Of a stretch of DNA of 64,000 nt, positions 1 through 8,861 are shown one piece after another. The DNA lies in the NCBI GenBank assembly GCA_963811255.1, contig CAWEQI010000003.1, positions 1,364,001 to 1,428,000 on the forward strand. The letters are read 5' to 3'. Origin of the DNA: Croceibacterium_B sp963811255 (GTDB lineage Bacteria > Pseudomonadota > Alphaproteobacteria > Sphingomonadales > Sphingomonadaceae). Position numbers and translations under genes: made by a program. How positions within the stretch are numbered: the stretch's first letter is position 1; each line of letters starts with the position of its first letter. The notes under the pieces were generated by a model. The model ran no database searches. It was not told the origin of the DNA and saw only the letters and a program-made list of their open reading frames with translations.

Positions 1-369
1 GCCTTCGACGATCACCGGGAAATCGTCGCGCGGCAGGGTCGGCAGCTGGAAGCGGCTGCGGCCGGCCTTTACGGTCATCCGGTTATCGCTGGTCTCGAGG
101 GCGACCTGGCTGCCGTCGGGCAGCTTGCGGGCGATGTCGAACAGCAGGTGCGCCGAGACGGTGATCGCGCCGGCGGTATCGACCGAGACGGCGTCGAGGC
201 TTTCGACCACCTGCAGGTCGAGATCGGTCGCCATCACCTTGACCAGACCGTCGGCCGAGGCTTCGATCAGCACGTTCGAGAGGATCGGGATAGTATTACG
301 CCGCTCGACCACAGACTGCACGTGGGACAGGCAGCGGAGTAGCTTGGCGCGTTCGATGGTGGCCTTCAT
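1..369 (-). CDS. dnaN: DNA polymerase III beta sliding clamp, N-terminal part
   Basis: This is the N-terminal 123 residues of the processivity clamp that tethers DNA polymerase III to DNA. The coding strand starts MKATIERAKLLRCLSHVQSV and continues with the typical RRNTIPILSNVLIEA and ATDLDLQVVES segments, which are conserved in domain 1 of bacterial DnaN. The gene runs off the left edge of the window, so roughly two thirds of the protein is missing here and no statement can be made about its end. The ATG complement at 367-369 is the natural start. The next gene is divergent, so 370-548 should hold promoters for both; I could not assign a convincing -35/-10 pair there. Confidence 0.95.
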   Translation of the reverse strand, partial: MKATIERAKLLRCLSHVQSVVERRNTIPILSNVLIEASADGLVKVMATDLDLQVVESLDAVSVDTAGAITVSAHLLFDIARKLPDGSQVALETSDNRMTVKAGRSRFQLPTLPRDDFPVIVEG

Positions 370-548
370 CGGTCTGTCTCGTTCCCCCTTGCGCGCCCCC
401 GAGTAGCGGGATGGGCCGGAATCGCCCGTAAGCGCCGGAAAATGTCGCGCCTACCCTTAGCGCGAGGGGCGCAAGCGGCAAGGCTGGAGTGGGCCGCGCT
501 GGGGATAAAAGGAACGGCTTGGGCATTCACTCGCTGGAACTCAATCGC

Positions 549-1913
549 ATGACGACGCCGCCTCCCGACCAATCGTTCGCCGCTCTGATGCCCAAGGTGG
601 CGTCACTTCACTCGGCAGGCGCGGCAGGCTTCGACGCAGCGCGCGACCGAGCGATCTGGAACAAGCGGCTGGCCCAGGCGCGCGCGCCGGCGGCGATCGT
701 CGGCGTGCGCTCGGCAGAGCAAGCGGCGGCGGCCGTGCGTTTTGCCGTGGCCAATGGACTGACCGTTTCGCCGCGCGGCGGTGGGCATAACTACACGGCG
801 TCTCCCCTAAGGGACGGCGGCATCCTGCTCGATCTGGGTGGGCTCGACGCGGTGCAGATCGAGCCGGCGACGCGGACGGCAAAAGTCGGCGTCGGCCTTG
901 AGGGCCGGGCGCTGAGTGAGCGGCTGGCGGCGGCGGGGTTCGCCTTTCCGGTCGGCCATTGCGTCGACGTGGCGCTGAGCGGGTACCTGATCGCCGGCGG
1001 CTACGGCTGGAATGCCGGCGAGTGGGGCGCGGCCTGCGCCAATGTCTCGGCGATCGAAATGGTCACCGCGGCGGGCGAGATCGTCACCGCCAGCGCCGAC
1101 GAGCACCCGGAGCTGTTCTGGGCAGCGCGCGGCGCGGGTCCCGGGTTCTTCGCCGCGGTGACGGCGTTTTATCTCAAGATGCATCCGCTGCCGCGGACCG
1201 CCTATGCGTGGCGTGCGGCGTTCGCCGCCTCGAGCGCGCCGGAGTTGGCCGACTGGCTGACCTCGGCCACCGCCGCGGCTCCGGCGCAGACCGAGATCGG
1301 CTGCTTCCTGTTCGCCCACTGGGACACCGGCGAGCACGCGGTCGTGCTGCGGGTCTCGGCCTGTGGCGAGAGCGAGGCGGAAGCCGCCGAAAAGGTAGCC
1401 CCTTTCACTTCGCCGCCGCACGCGGCGCGGATGATCGGCGAGACGAACCAGGGACCGCTGCCGTTCACCGAGCTGTTCAAGCTGTCGCCGATGCCTTCCG
1501 GCAAGCGCGTGGCGGCCGATCACGTGTGGAGCGACGCAGCGATCGGAGACTTGCTGTTGGCGGTGCACGACCTGCCCGCCCCGAGCGCCGATTCGACGAT
1601 CGATATCGTCGCCTTCGGCGGCCACACGCCGGTGGCTATCCCGGACGACGCGGCGCTGTCGGTCAGCGGCGGGACGGGCATCGGCATTTACGCCTTGTGG
1701 GACGATGCAGCGGGCGATGAGGCCAACCAGGCTTGGGTGCGGCGGGTGGACGAGGCGCTCGCTCCGTTTCAGACCGGCCGCTACGTCGGCGAGGCGGATC
1801 TGACTCTCGGACCGCATCGCCGGGCGGAGTGCTTCACGCCGGCTGCGCTCGAGCGGCTCGAGGAAATCCGGCGGCGATACGATCCGGAGGGTGTTTTTCC
1901 GCCGTGGCCTTAG
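549..1913 (+). CDS. FAD-binding oxidoreductase of the berberine-bridge (BBE) type
   Basis: The protein has 454 residues from the ATG at 549, which I prefer to an upstream in-frame GTG at 489. It has an N-terminal PCMH-type FAD domain: RGGGHNYTAS carries the His that binds flavin covalently in this family, and VGHCVDVALSGYLIAGGYGW occupies the place of the cysteinyl-flavin loop, with its Cys conserved. The C-terminus (YDPEGVFPPWP, final 11 residues) matches the BBE domain ending RYDPxxxF. Members oxidise sugars, alcohols or alkaloid-like compounds using O2; the substrate cannot be read from sequence. No signal peptide is seen. It is a single gene, and a repeat element lies after its stop. Confidence 0.8.
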   Translation: MTTPPPDQSFAALMPKVASLHSAGAAGFDAARDRAIWNKRLAQARAPAAIVGVRSAEQAAAAVRFAVANGLTVSPRGGGHNYTASPLRDGGILLDLGGLDAVQIEPATRTAKVGVGLEGRALSERLAAAGFAFPVGHCVDVALSGYLIAGGYGWNAGEWGAACANVSAIEMVTAAGEIVTASADEHPELFWAARGAGPGFFAAVTAFYLKMHPLPRTAYAWRAAFAASSAPELADWLTSATAAAPAQTEIGCFLFAHWDTGEHAVVLRVSACGESEAEAAEKVAPFTSPPHAARMIGETNQGPLPFTELFKLSPMPSGKRVAADHVWSDAAIGDLLLAVHDLPAPSADSTIDIVAFGGHTPVAIPDDAALSVSGGTGIGIYALWDDAAGDEANQAWVRRVDEALAPFQTGRYVGEADLTLGPHRRAECFTPAALERLEEIRRRYDPEGVFPPWP

Positions 1914-1933
1914 ATCTGAGTAGGTTCGCCAAG

Positions 1934-2039
1934 CCCTCCCCTTGAGGGGGAGTGTTGGTGGGGGTGCTGCCACGCCGATGGCTTGGACGCCCACCTGCGG
2001 TGCGCTCCCCCATCACCTCCCCGCCGACAAGGGGGAGGC
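1934..2039. repeat. Divergent copy of a double-hairpin intergenic repeat
   Basis: Between the convergent ends of the flavin oxidase and the acyl-CoA dehydrogenase lies a hairpin, CTCCCCTTGAGGGGGAG (about 1936-1952). A second inverted C-rich/G-rich hairpin follows at about 2017-2039 (CTCCCC...GGGGGAG). The plan, two outward palindromes about 60 nt apart, resembles the copies at 9941, 21577, 24559 and 42406, but the arm sequence differs (CTTGAGG rather than CTTGCGG). It may also stop transcription from both sides. Confidence 0.5.
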
Positions 2040-2065
2040 AAATCCAAGGCGAATGACGCCAGATT

Positions 2066-3808
2066 TCAGGCGCGCAGGAACTGCTTCGGTTCGAGGGCCA
2101 TCATGGCTTCGCTGCCGGACTCGATTTGGCGGGTGAGCGCGGCGCATACGGGGAGCCGATGGTCGGCGTAGTAGCGCGCGGTGGCGAGCTTGGCGGAGTC
2201 GAACGGATCGTTGGCCTTGCCTCGCGCGATGGTGGCCATGCGGAGCCACATCCAGCCGAGCGCGAGCGTGCCGATCAGGTGCATGAAGGCGTAGGAGCCA
2301 GCGCCGAGCGCGTTCGGGTCGGCTTTGCCGCGGTCGATCAGGAACCGGGCCGCCTCGCGGGCTTCGTGGACCGCCTCGCGCAGCGGGAGGGCAATGAAGC
2401 GAACCGCAGGGTTGGCGGTGTCGCAAGCGCCTTCGACCAGAGCAAGGAAGCGCTCGGCCACTTCGCCCTTGTCACGCGCCAGCTTGCGGGCGGCGAGATC
2501 GAGCGCCTGGATGCCGTTGGCGCCTTCGTAGATCATCGGCACGCGAGCATCGCGGACGATCTGCTCCATGCCGTATTCGGCGATGTAACCGTGGCCGCCG
2601 AAACATTGCTGCATCGCCACCGCCGTCTCGAAGCCCTTGTCGGTGCCGAAGCCCTTTATCACCGGGGTGAGAAAGCCGACCAGGGCGTCGGCCGCGGCGC
2701 GCTCGTCATCGCTCGGCGCGCGGTGCGAGAGGTCGATCTGCAGCGCGGTCCAGGCGACCAGCGCGCGCATGCCTTCGGTGAAGGCGCGGGCATCCATCAG
2801 CATCCGGCGCACATCCGGCTGGGCGATCAGCGGATCGGCGGGAGCCGAGCTGCCGGGCGCCCTGCCCTGTCGGCGCTCGGTGACGTAGGCGGCGGCGTTC
2901 TGGTAGGCGAGCTCGGCCTGGGCCAGGCCCTGGTTGCCGCACGAGAGCCGCGCGGCGTTCATCATGATGAACATCGCCGCGAGGCCGGCGTTCGGTTCGC
3001 CGACCAACCAGCCGCTAGCGCCGTCGAAGGTCATCACGCACGTGGCGCTGCCGTGGATGCCCATCTTGTGCTCGATCGAGGAGCAGGCGGCGGCGTTGCG
3101 CGCGCCGTCGGGCAGCAGCTTGGGCACGATGAACAGCGAGATGCCGCGCGATCCCTCCGGCGCGTCGGGGAGCTTGGCCAGCACAAGGTGGACGATGTTG
3201 TCCGTCAGGTCCTGCTCGCCGCCCGAGCAGAAGATCTTCTCGCCGGTGAGGCGATAGCTGCCGTCCCCTTGCGGCTCGGCGCGGGTGCGGATCAGGCCGA
3301 GATCGGTGCCGGCCTGCGCTTCGGTCAGCGCCATCGTCCCGAGCCATTGGCCCGAGACCAGCTTGGGCAGGTAATGCGCCTTCAGCGCGTCGCTGCCGGT
3401 GGCCATTAGCGCGGCGACGGCGCCGTGGGTCAGGCCAGGGTACATGTTGAACGCGTGGCAGGCGGAGTTGAGGTATTCCTCGACCACCGTCGCCAAGACG
3501 TGCGGCAGGCCCTGGCCGCCGAAATCCGGCGGCAGCGCCAGGGTGCCCCAGCCCGATTCGACATAGGCGCGGTAGGCGTCGGGAAAGCCGGCCGGGGTCG
3601 TCACCGAGCCGTCGGGATGGCGAGTGCACCCCTGTTCGTCGCTCACCCGGTTGAGCGGGGCGACGACCTCGGCGGCGAAGCGGCCCGCTTCGTCGATGAT
3701 CGCGTCCAGAAGATCGGAGTCGACGCCCAATTCGGCCTGCTCGCCGAGCCGCAGCAATTCCGTCAGGACGAAGCGCGTGTCGCGCGCCGGCGGGGTGTAG
3801 CTTGGCAT
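2066..3808 (-). CDS. Acyl-CoA dehydrogenase (large, ~580 aa class)
   Basis: A flavoprotein of 580 residues that introduces a 2,3-double bond into an acyl-CoA thioester. Visible landmarks are MALTEAQAGTDLGLIRTRAE (flavin-binding segment between N-terminal and middle domains), the middle-domain GEKIFCSGG, and MIYEGANGIQALDLAARKLA, which contains the Glu used as catalytic base in this subfamily. A C-terminal extension follows, as in the group often labelled DmdC-like or AcdB-like. The length fits that group rather than the 380-residue short-chain enzymes. The substrate (fatty acyl-CoA or methylmercaptopropionyl-CoA) cannot be decided from sequence. It starts at ATG 3808, four bases after the hisI stop, so it is the second gene of a probable hisI-acd transcript. 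Confidence 0.85.
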   Translation of the reverse strand: MPSYTPPARDTRFVLTELLRLGEQAELGVDSDLLDAIIDEAGRFAAEVVAPLNRVSDEQGCTRHPDGSVTTPAGFPDAYRAYVESGWGTLALPPDFGGQGLPHVLATVVEEYLNSACHAFNMYPGLTHGAVAALMATGSDALKAHYLPKLVSGQWLGTMALTEAQAGTDLGLIRTRAEPQGDGSYRLTGEKIFCSGGEQDLTDNIVHLVLAKLPDAPEGSRGISLFIVPKLLPDGARNAAACSSIEHKMGIHGSATCVMTFDGASGWLVGEPNAGLAAMFIMMNAARLSCGNQGLAQAELAYQNAAAYVTERRQGRAPGSSAPADPLIAQPDVRRMLMDARAFTEGMRALVAWTALQIDLSHRAPSDDERAAADALVGFLTPVIKGFGTDKGFETAVAMQQCFGGHGYIAEYGMEQIVRDARVPMIYEGANGIQALDLAARKLARDKGEVAERFLALVEGACDTANPAVRFIALPLREAVHEAREAARFLIDRGKADPNALGAGSYAFMHLIGTLALGWMWLRMATIARGKANDPFDSAKLATARYYADHRLPVCAALTRQIESGSEAMMALEPKQFLRA

Positions 3809-3812
3809 CGGC

Positions 3813-4193
3813 TCAGTCGATCGGCCGGAGCGAGTCGCCGTCGAGCGCCCGGTAGAAGCAGCTGCGCGCGCCGGTGTGGCATGTCGGGCCTTCGGGGGCG
3901 GCCTTGAGGACCAGCGCGTCCTGGTCGCAATCGACCAGGATCTGCCGCACGCGCAGAACGTGGCCTGAGGTCTCGCCCTTCATCCACAAGCGTCCGCGAC
4001 TCCGGGAGTGGAAGTGCGCCAGGTGGGTCTCGCGAGTCTGCTCGAGCGCCTCGCGGTCCATGAAGGCGACCATCAGCACTTCGCCGGTTTCGGCATGCTG
4101 GACGACGGCCGTGAGCAGGCCCGCCGAGTCGAACTTCGGCAGGAATTCGCTGCCCTGTTCGCGCGCCGCGCGCTGGGTGTCGATGCCGGAAAT
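3813..4193 (-). CDS. hisI: Phosphoribosyl-AMP cyclohydrolase, probable ATT start
   Basis: Histidine biosynthesis step 3: opens the adenine ring of phosphoribosyl-AMP. Metal-site residues are present: HSRSRGRLWMKGETSGH, the VDCDQDALVL aspartate/cysteine motif, and CHTGARSCFY near the C-terminus. The first standard start in frame is a GTG at 4079, but that would remove the conserved opening FDSAGLLTAVVQHAETGE. Extending upstream gives a stop-free frame back to an ATT at 4191-4193, preceded by AAAGGA at a normal distance, giving a 126-residue protein of normal family length. I therefore infer a rare ATT start; a small indel hiding a standard start is the alternative. There is no hisE fusion. Confidence 0.75.
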   Translation of the reverse strand: MSGIDTQRAAREQGSEFLPKFDSAGLLTAVVQHAETGEVLMVAFMDREALEQTRETHLAHFHSRSRGRLWMKGETSGHVLRVRQILVDCDQDALVLKAAPEGPTCHTGARSCFYRALDGDSLRPID

Positions 4194-4339
4194 GGCTTTT
4201 TCCTTTCAAACTCTTGCATGATCCGGGGGCGCGAGCGCCGATTTGTTGCACGATAACCACAGATGCCCGGCAAAATCCATGCATCGGAGCCAAGGTGCTT
4301 TTTTCGAAAACCTTTCGGTGAAATGAATGTGCGGGCGGT

Positions 4340-4523
4340 TTTGACGGACCGCCAGTCCAGACCGGACGCGCAAAGCGCCAAGGGATGGGGGGTTTGGTAC
4401 CGGACTTCGATGGACGGGCCGACATGAGGGTTTGGACCGGTTGGCATCCACTGGGGGCGATGCCCGGGTCCAGCGAACTTCGTCACGCGAACGCCCGGGG
4501 GGAACCCCCGGGCGTTTTGCTTT
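4340..4523 (+). ncRNA. Candidate structured small RNA between comF and hisI
   Basis: The 339-base gap between hisI and comF has no credible protein. On the plus strand it contains a strong two-part hairpin, TGGACC(4433-4438)/GGTCCA(4467-4472) enclosing GGCATC(4443-4448)/GATGCC(4459-4464). A canonical rho-independent terminator for the same strand follows. No plus-strand gene upstream needs that terminator, since both neighbours are on the minus strand. The 5' end is unknown; 4340 is a guess near a TTGACG. I recognise no known RNA family; it is not SRP, 6S, tmRNA or RNase P RNA by their conserved motifs. Confidence 0.35.
4490..4523 (+). terminator. Rho-independent terminator facing the plus strand
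   Basis: Perfect 12-bp arms AACGCCCGGGGG (4490-4501) and CCCCCGGGCGTT (4505-4516) with a 3-nt loop, followed by TTGCTTT. On the minus strand the hairpin is followed by CGCGTGACG with no U-run, so it serves a plus-strand transcript better than comF. Confidence 0.7.
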
Positions 4524-4532
4524 GGGCATGTC

Positions 4533-5294
4533 CTAGGCAGCATCGGCATGCGTCAGGGCTTCGTCCAGCACCCGGGCGAAGCAGGCGATCACCACCTTGC
4601 GCGCGCCGGCCCGCTTGAGCGCCGAAACGCAGGCGCTGGTGGTCGCGCCGCTGGTCATCACGTCGTCCACCAGCAGGACTTGCGCGCCCTTGAGACCGGC
4701 GGCGCGGCGCGGGTTGGCGACGATCGCGCCGGACAGCGCCCGCGCCCTCGCCTTGCGGCCGAGGCCGCCGAGGACTGGCGTCGGCTTGCGGCGGACGAGG
4801 CCGTCGATCAGCAGCTCCCCGCCGCTCTGGCGGGCGATTTCGCGGGCGAGCAAGGCCGACTGATTGAACCCGCGCCGCCACAGGCGCCAGCGGTGCAGCG
4901 GCACGGGGACCGTCAACCACGCGCCGCCATTATCGAGGATCTGAAGCGGCAGGCGGGCGGCGATGATTCGGGCGAGCATCGGCGCGAGGGCGATGCGGCG
5001 GCCGTGCTTGAAGGCCAGCACCAGCTTGCGCGAAGCGGCGTTGTAGAGCGTGCCGGCGGCGATGCCGTCGTGCCGCGGCGGTTCGGCGAGGCACGGGGCG
5101 CAGATCGTGCCTTCGGCCGCGCCCTCACCGAACGGGCGCTGGCACAGCGCGCAGGCGGGCTCGCCGGGGATCGCCAGCTCGCTCCAGCACTCCGCGCACA
5201 GGCCGCCTTGTGCCGCCAGGCCGCCGCCGCACAGTGGGCAGCGCGGCGGATAGACCAAGTCGATCAGCGGGGCGACGGGCTCGAGCAGCTTCAC
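4533..5294 (-). CDS. comF: ComF-type amidophosphoribosyltransferase-like protein
   Basis: 253 residues from a GTG at 5292-5294; a longer frame continues upstream but runs through the divergent methyltransferase and lacks family similarity. The N-terminus has paired cysteines (CPLCGG, CAEC, CALCQ, CAPC) that form the zinc-ribbon of ComF proteins. The C-terminus has the PRPP-binding loop LLVDDVMTSGATTSAC of type I phosphoribosyltransferases. In naturally competent bacteria ComF helps move transforming DNA through the inner membrane; in most proteobacteria its role is unproven. The partner comE/comM genes are not in this window. Confidence 0.85.
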   Translation of the reverse strand: MKLLEPVAPLIDLVYPPRCPLCGGGLAAQGGLCAECWSELAIPGEPACALCQRPFGEGAAEGTICAPCLAEPPRHDGIAAGTLYNAASRKLVLAFKHGRRIALAPMLARIIAARLPLQILDNGGAWLTVPVPLHRWRLWRRGFNQSALLAREIARQSGGELLIDGLVRRKPTPVLGGLGRKARARALSGAIVANPRRAAGLKGAQVLLVDDVMTSGATTSACVSALKRAGARKVVIACFARVLDEALTHADAA

Positions 5295-5369
5295 GCGGGG
5301 TATGCTGCCGCGGCGCAGCGGCAGGGGCAAGCGCTTGCGCGGGCGCGGGCGGCACGGCAGGGACCGGGC

Positions 5370-6134
5370 ATGGCCGCCCCGCCGCGCATCTTCGACCCCG
5401 AGCGCCGCCGCGCCCGGCGGCGCCGAGTCGCCCAGCGGCAGGCGAAGCCGGACGCGGCGCGGTTCGTGCTCGACGACATGGTCGAGGATGTGCTCGAGCG
5501 GCTGGCGTTCGTCCGGCACGAGCCGGAGCGCGCGCTGATCGTCGGCGACTGGACCGGCGGCCTGGCCGAAGCGTTGGAGCGGCAGGGGGCGGAGGTCGTC
5601 GGTTTGGGCCCTGTCGACCTCGACGAGGAGCGGCCGTATCCGGTCTCCGGCTTCGACCTCGTCGCCAGCCTCGGCACGCTCGACACGGTCAACGACCTGC
5701 CTGGCGCGCTGATCCATATCCGCGAGGCGCTGGCGCCGGGCGGGCGGGCGATCGCTTCCTTTCTCGGCGCCGGGAGCGTCGCGAACCTCCGCGCGGCAAT
5801 GCTCGCCGCCGAGGCAGAGCGGCCGGCGGCGCGGATGCACCCTATGGTCGATGTCCGCGCCGCGGCCGAGCTGCTGCAGCGCGCCGGCTGGGGGGAACCG
5901 GTCGCCGATTGCCGGACGGTTCGCGTGGCGTACCGCTCGCTCGACCGGCTGGTGTCGGACTTGCGCGACCAGGCCTTGAGCAACGTTCTCGCCTCGCCCG
6001 CACCGCCGCTCGGCAAGGCGGCGCTGGAGCGGGCGCGGGCGGCGTTTCTCGACGCCGCAGACGCTGACGGGCGGGTGGTCGAGAGCTTCGAGATCGTCAC
6101 CCTCAGCGGGCGCCGCTCGTTACGCGGAACGTAG
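5370..6134 (+). CDS. SAM-dependent methyltransferase, NDUFAF5/BioC-like
   Basis: 254 residues from ATG 5370, divergent from comF. It opens with RIFDPERRRARRRRVA, as in alphaproteobacterial NDUFAF5-like proteins. It then has the SAM-binding glycine region ALIVGDWTGGLAEALE and a post-motif acidic strand, GFDLVASLGTLDTVNDLPGAL, as in BioC and NDUFAF5. In mitochondria NDUFAF5 hydroxylates an arginine of complex I; in bacteria the role of this group is unknown, and BioC (malonyl-ACP methylation for biotin) is the other candidate. The last 15 nt overlap the convergent ppdK end. Confidence 0.7.
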   Translation: MAAPPRIFDPERRRARRRRVAQRQAKPDAARFVLDDMVEDVLERLAFVRHEPERALIVGDWTGGLAEALERQGAEVVGLGPVDLDEERPYPVSGFDLVASLGTLDTVNDLPGALIHIREALAPGGRAIASFLGAGSVANLRAAMLAAEAERPAARMHPMVDVRAAAELLQRAGWGEPVADCRTVRVAYRSLDRLVSDLRDQALSNVLASPAPPLGKAALERARAAFLDAADADGRVVESFEIVTLSGRRSLRGT

Positions 6135-8789
6135 CGCCGCCTGGGCGGCTGCCAGGCGGGCGATCGGCACGCGGTAAGGCGAGGCGCTCACGTAATCGAG
6201 GCCGACCTGCTCGCAGAAGGCGATGCTCGCCGGGTCGCCGCCGTGCTCGCCGCAGATGCCGAGCTTGAGGTCGGAGCGTGTGGCCCGGCCGCGCTCGGCG
6301 GCGAGCGCGACCAGCTGCCCCACCCCCTCGACGTCGAGGCTGACGAACGGATCGCGGGCGTAGATGCCCTTTTCCACATAGGTCCTGAGGAACCCGCCGG
6401 CGTCGTCGCGGCTGACGCCGAGGGTGGTTTGCGTCAGGTCGTTGGTGCCGAAGGAGAAGAACCGTGCCTCCTCGGCGATCTGGCCGGCGAGCAGCGCGGC
6501 GCGGGGCAGCTCGATCATCGTGCCGACGAGGTAATCGACCCTCGCGTCGCGCTCGGCGAACACCTTGGCCGCGGTGTCGTCGACCAGCTGGCGCAGGATC
6601 GCCAGCTCGCGCGGCGTGGCGACCAGCGGGATCATGATCTCGGGCACGACCGGGTCGCCGCCCCGCCCCGTCACCTCGCACGCGGCCTCGAAAATCGCTC
6701 GGGCCTGCATTTCGTAGATTTCGGGGTAGGTGATGCCGAGGCGGCAGCCGCGGTGGCCGAGCATGGGATTGGCTTCGTGCAGCTCGGCGGCGCGGCGCTT
6801 GAGCCGTTCGACGGGAACCTGGCTGGCCGCGGCCAGATCGGCGAACTCCTGCTCGCCTTGGGGCAGAAACTCGTGCAGCGGCGGGTCGAGCAGGCGGACG
6901 GTGCACGACAGCCCGGCCATCGCCTCGAAGATATCGACGAAGTCACCGCGCTGGTGAGGCAACAGCTTGGCCAGCGCGCGGCGGCGGCCGGCCTCGTCGT
7001 CGGCGAGGATCATCTCGCGCACCGCGCTGATCCGCCCGGCGTCGAAGAACATGTGCTCGGTGCGGGCGAGGCCGATGCCCTCGGCGCCGAACTTGCGGGC
7101 CATCCGGCAATCATGCGGGGTTTCGGCGTTGGTGCGAACTTTCATCCGGCGATGCTTGTCGGCCCACTCCATCAGCGTGGCGAAATCGCCGGCCAGCTCG
7201 GGCTCGATGGTCGGGACTTCGCCGTTCATCACCTCGCCGGTGGCGCCGTCGATGGTGATCGTGTCGCCCTCGGCGAGCCGGGTGCCGGCGATGGTGGCGG
7301 AGCGCCCGGCGAGATCGATGGAAACCTGCGAGGCGCCCGAGACGCACGGTCGGCCCATCCCGCGGGCGACCACGGCGGCATGGCTGGTCATGCCCCCGCG
7401 CGCGGTGAGGATGCCTTGCGCGGCGTGCATCCCGTGGATGTCTTCGGGGCTGGTTTCGACGCGGACGAGGATGACCTTTTCGCCCTTCCCTGCCCAGGCC
7501 TCGGCGGTGTCGGCGTCGAGCACCACCTTGCCCGAAGCGGCGCCGGGGCTGGCGGGGAGGCCCTTGGTCAGCACCTCGCGCTTGGCGTCGGGGTCGAGCG
7601 TCGGGTGGAGCAACTGGTCGAGCGCCATCGGGTCGACCCGCAGGACGGCTGTTTCCTCGTCGATCAGCCCCTCGCCGACCATGTCGACCGCCATCTTGAG
7701 CGCGGCCTTGGCGGTGCGCTTGCCGGTGCGGGTCTGAAGCATCCACAGCTTCCCGCGCTCGACGGTGAACTCGATGTCCTGCATGTCCTTGTAGTGCGCT
7801 TCGAGCAGCTCGAAGGTGCGGGCAAGCTCGGCGTAGGCTTCGGGCAGCGCCTCTTCCATCGAGGGTGCCGAGGCGCCGGCCTTCTCGCGCGCGGCCCGGG
7901 TCAAGTACTGCGGGGTGCGGATGCCGGCGACGACATCCTCGCCCTGGGCGTTGACCAGGTACTCGCCGTAATAGGCCTTCTCGCCGGTCGAGGGATCGCG
8001 GGTGAAGGCGACGCCGGTGGCGCTGGTCTCGCCCATGTTGCCGAACACCATCGCCTGGACATTCACGGCCGTGCCCCAGTCGCCGGGGATGTCGTTCAGC
8101 CGGCGATAGACTTTGGCGCGCTCCGAATCCCAGCTGTCGAACACCGCGGCGATCGCGCCCCACAGCTGCTCAATCGGGTCCTGCGGGAACGGTGTGTCGT
8201 GCTCGCGGGCGACGATCGCCTTGTATTCGCTGACCAGCTCCTGCCAGTCGGCGGCGGTCATTTCGGTGTCGGCGTAGTAGCCGCGGTCCTCGCGGACGAT
8301 GTCGAGCGCTTCCTCGAACAGGCCGTGGTCGAGGCCGAGCACGACGTCGGCATACATCTGGATGAAGCGGCGGTAGCTATCCCAGGCGAAGCGTTCGTCG
8401 CCGCTGGTCTGGGCGAGGCCCTGCACGGTCTGATCGTTGAGGCCGAGGTTGAGCACGGTGTCCATCATCCCGGGCATCGACACCCGGGCGCCCGAGCGGA
8501 CGGAGACGAGCAGCGGGTCGGCGGGATCACCGAAGCGCTTGCCGACGGCTTTTTCGATATGGTTCAGCGCCTTGGCGACTTCACTTCTGAGCTCGTCGGA
8601 AAAATCGGCACCGTGCTTCAGGTAACGGACGCATTCCTCGGTGGTGATGGTGAAGCCGGGCGGGACCGGCAAGCCGATGGCGGCCATTTCGGCGAGGTTG
8701 GCGCCCTTGCCGCCGGTGACGGTCTTGTCCTTGGCGCGCGGGTCTTCGTGCGTCGCGTCGCCGCCGAAGGTGTAGACCGTCCGGTTCAT
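6120..8789 (-). CDS. ppdK: Pyruvate, phosphate dikinase
   Basis: 889 residues; interconverts pyruvate, ATP and Pi with phosphoenolpyruvate, AMP and PPi, and so can serve gluconeogenesis. The N-terminal ATP-grasp region begins VTGGKGANLAEMAAIGLPVP. The phosphohistidine domain carries GGMTSHAAVVARGMGRPCV with the carrier His near residue 470. The C-terminal PEP/pyruvate barrel includes the catalytic Cys in LGICGEHGGDP and the FSFGTNDLTQTTLG segment. Length is normal. The start chosen is ATG 8787-8789 (MNRTVYTFGG), after a GAGAG run; an in-frame ATG four codons upstream (8801) is nearly as good. It lies between glyS and a convergent methyltransferase. Confidence 0.95.
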   Translation of the reverse strand: MNRTVYTFGGDATHEDPRAKDKTVTGGKGANLAEMAAIGLPVPPGFTITTEECVRYLKHGADFSDELRSEVAKALNHIEKAVGKRFGDPADPLLVSVRSGARVSMPGMMDTVLNLGLNDQTVQGLAQTSGDERFAWDSYRRFIQMYADVVLGLDHGLFEEALDIVREDRGYYADTEMTAADWQELVSEYKAIVAREHDTPFPQDPIEQLWGAIAAVFDSWDSERAKVYRRLNDIPGDWGTAVNVQAMVFGNMGETSATGVAFTRDPSTGEKAYYGEYLVNAQGEDVVAGIRTPQYLTRAAREKAGASAPSMEEALPEAYAELARTFELLEAHYKDMQDIEFTVERGKLWMLQTRTGKRTAKAALKMAVDMVGEGLIDEETAVLRVDPMALDQLLHPTLDPDAKREVLTKGLPASPGAASGKVVLDADTAEAWAGKGEKVILVRVETSPEDIHGMHAAQGILTARGGMTSHAAVVARGMGRPCVSGASQVSIDLAGRSATIAGTRLAEGDTITIDGATGEVMNGEVPTIEPELAGDFATLMEWADKHRRMKVRTNAETPHDCRMARKFGAEGIGLARTEHMFFDAGRISAVREMILADDEAGRRRALAKLLPHQRGDFVDIFEAMAGLSCTVRLLDPPLHEFLPQGEQEFADLAAASQVPVERLKRRAAELHEANPMLGHRGCRLGITYPEIYEMQARAIFEAACEVTGRGGDPVVPEIMIPLVATPRELAILRQLVDDTAAKVFAERDARVDYLVGTMIELPRAALLAGQIAEEARFFSFGTNDLTQTTLGVSRDDAGGFLRTYVEKGIYARDPFVSLDVEGVGQLVALAAERGRATRSDLKLGICGEHGGDPASIAFCEQVGLDYVSASPYRVPIARLAAAQAALRSA

Positions 8790-8861
8790 TTTCTCTCTCA
8801 TCCACCCTTCGCGAAGTTCACACACCTGGAACACATGGAACACGGTCCAGGGACTAAATTC

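Noticed and set aside
4490..4523. The hairpin as comF's terminator
   Set aside because: On the minus strand the stem is followed by CGCGTGACG with no T-run; the run is on the plus side.
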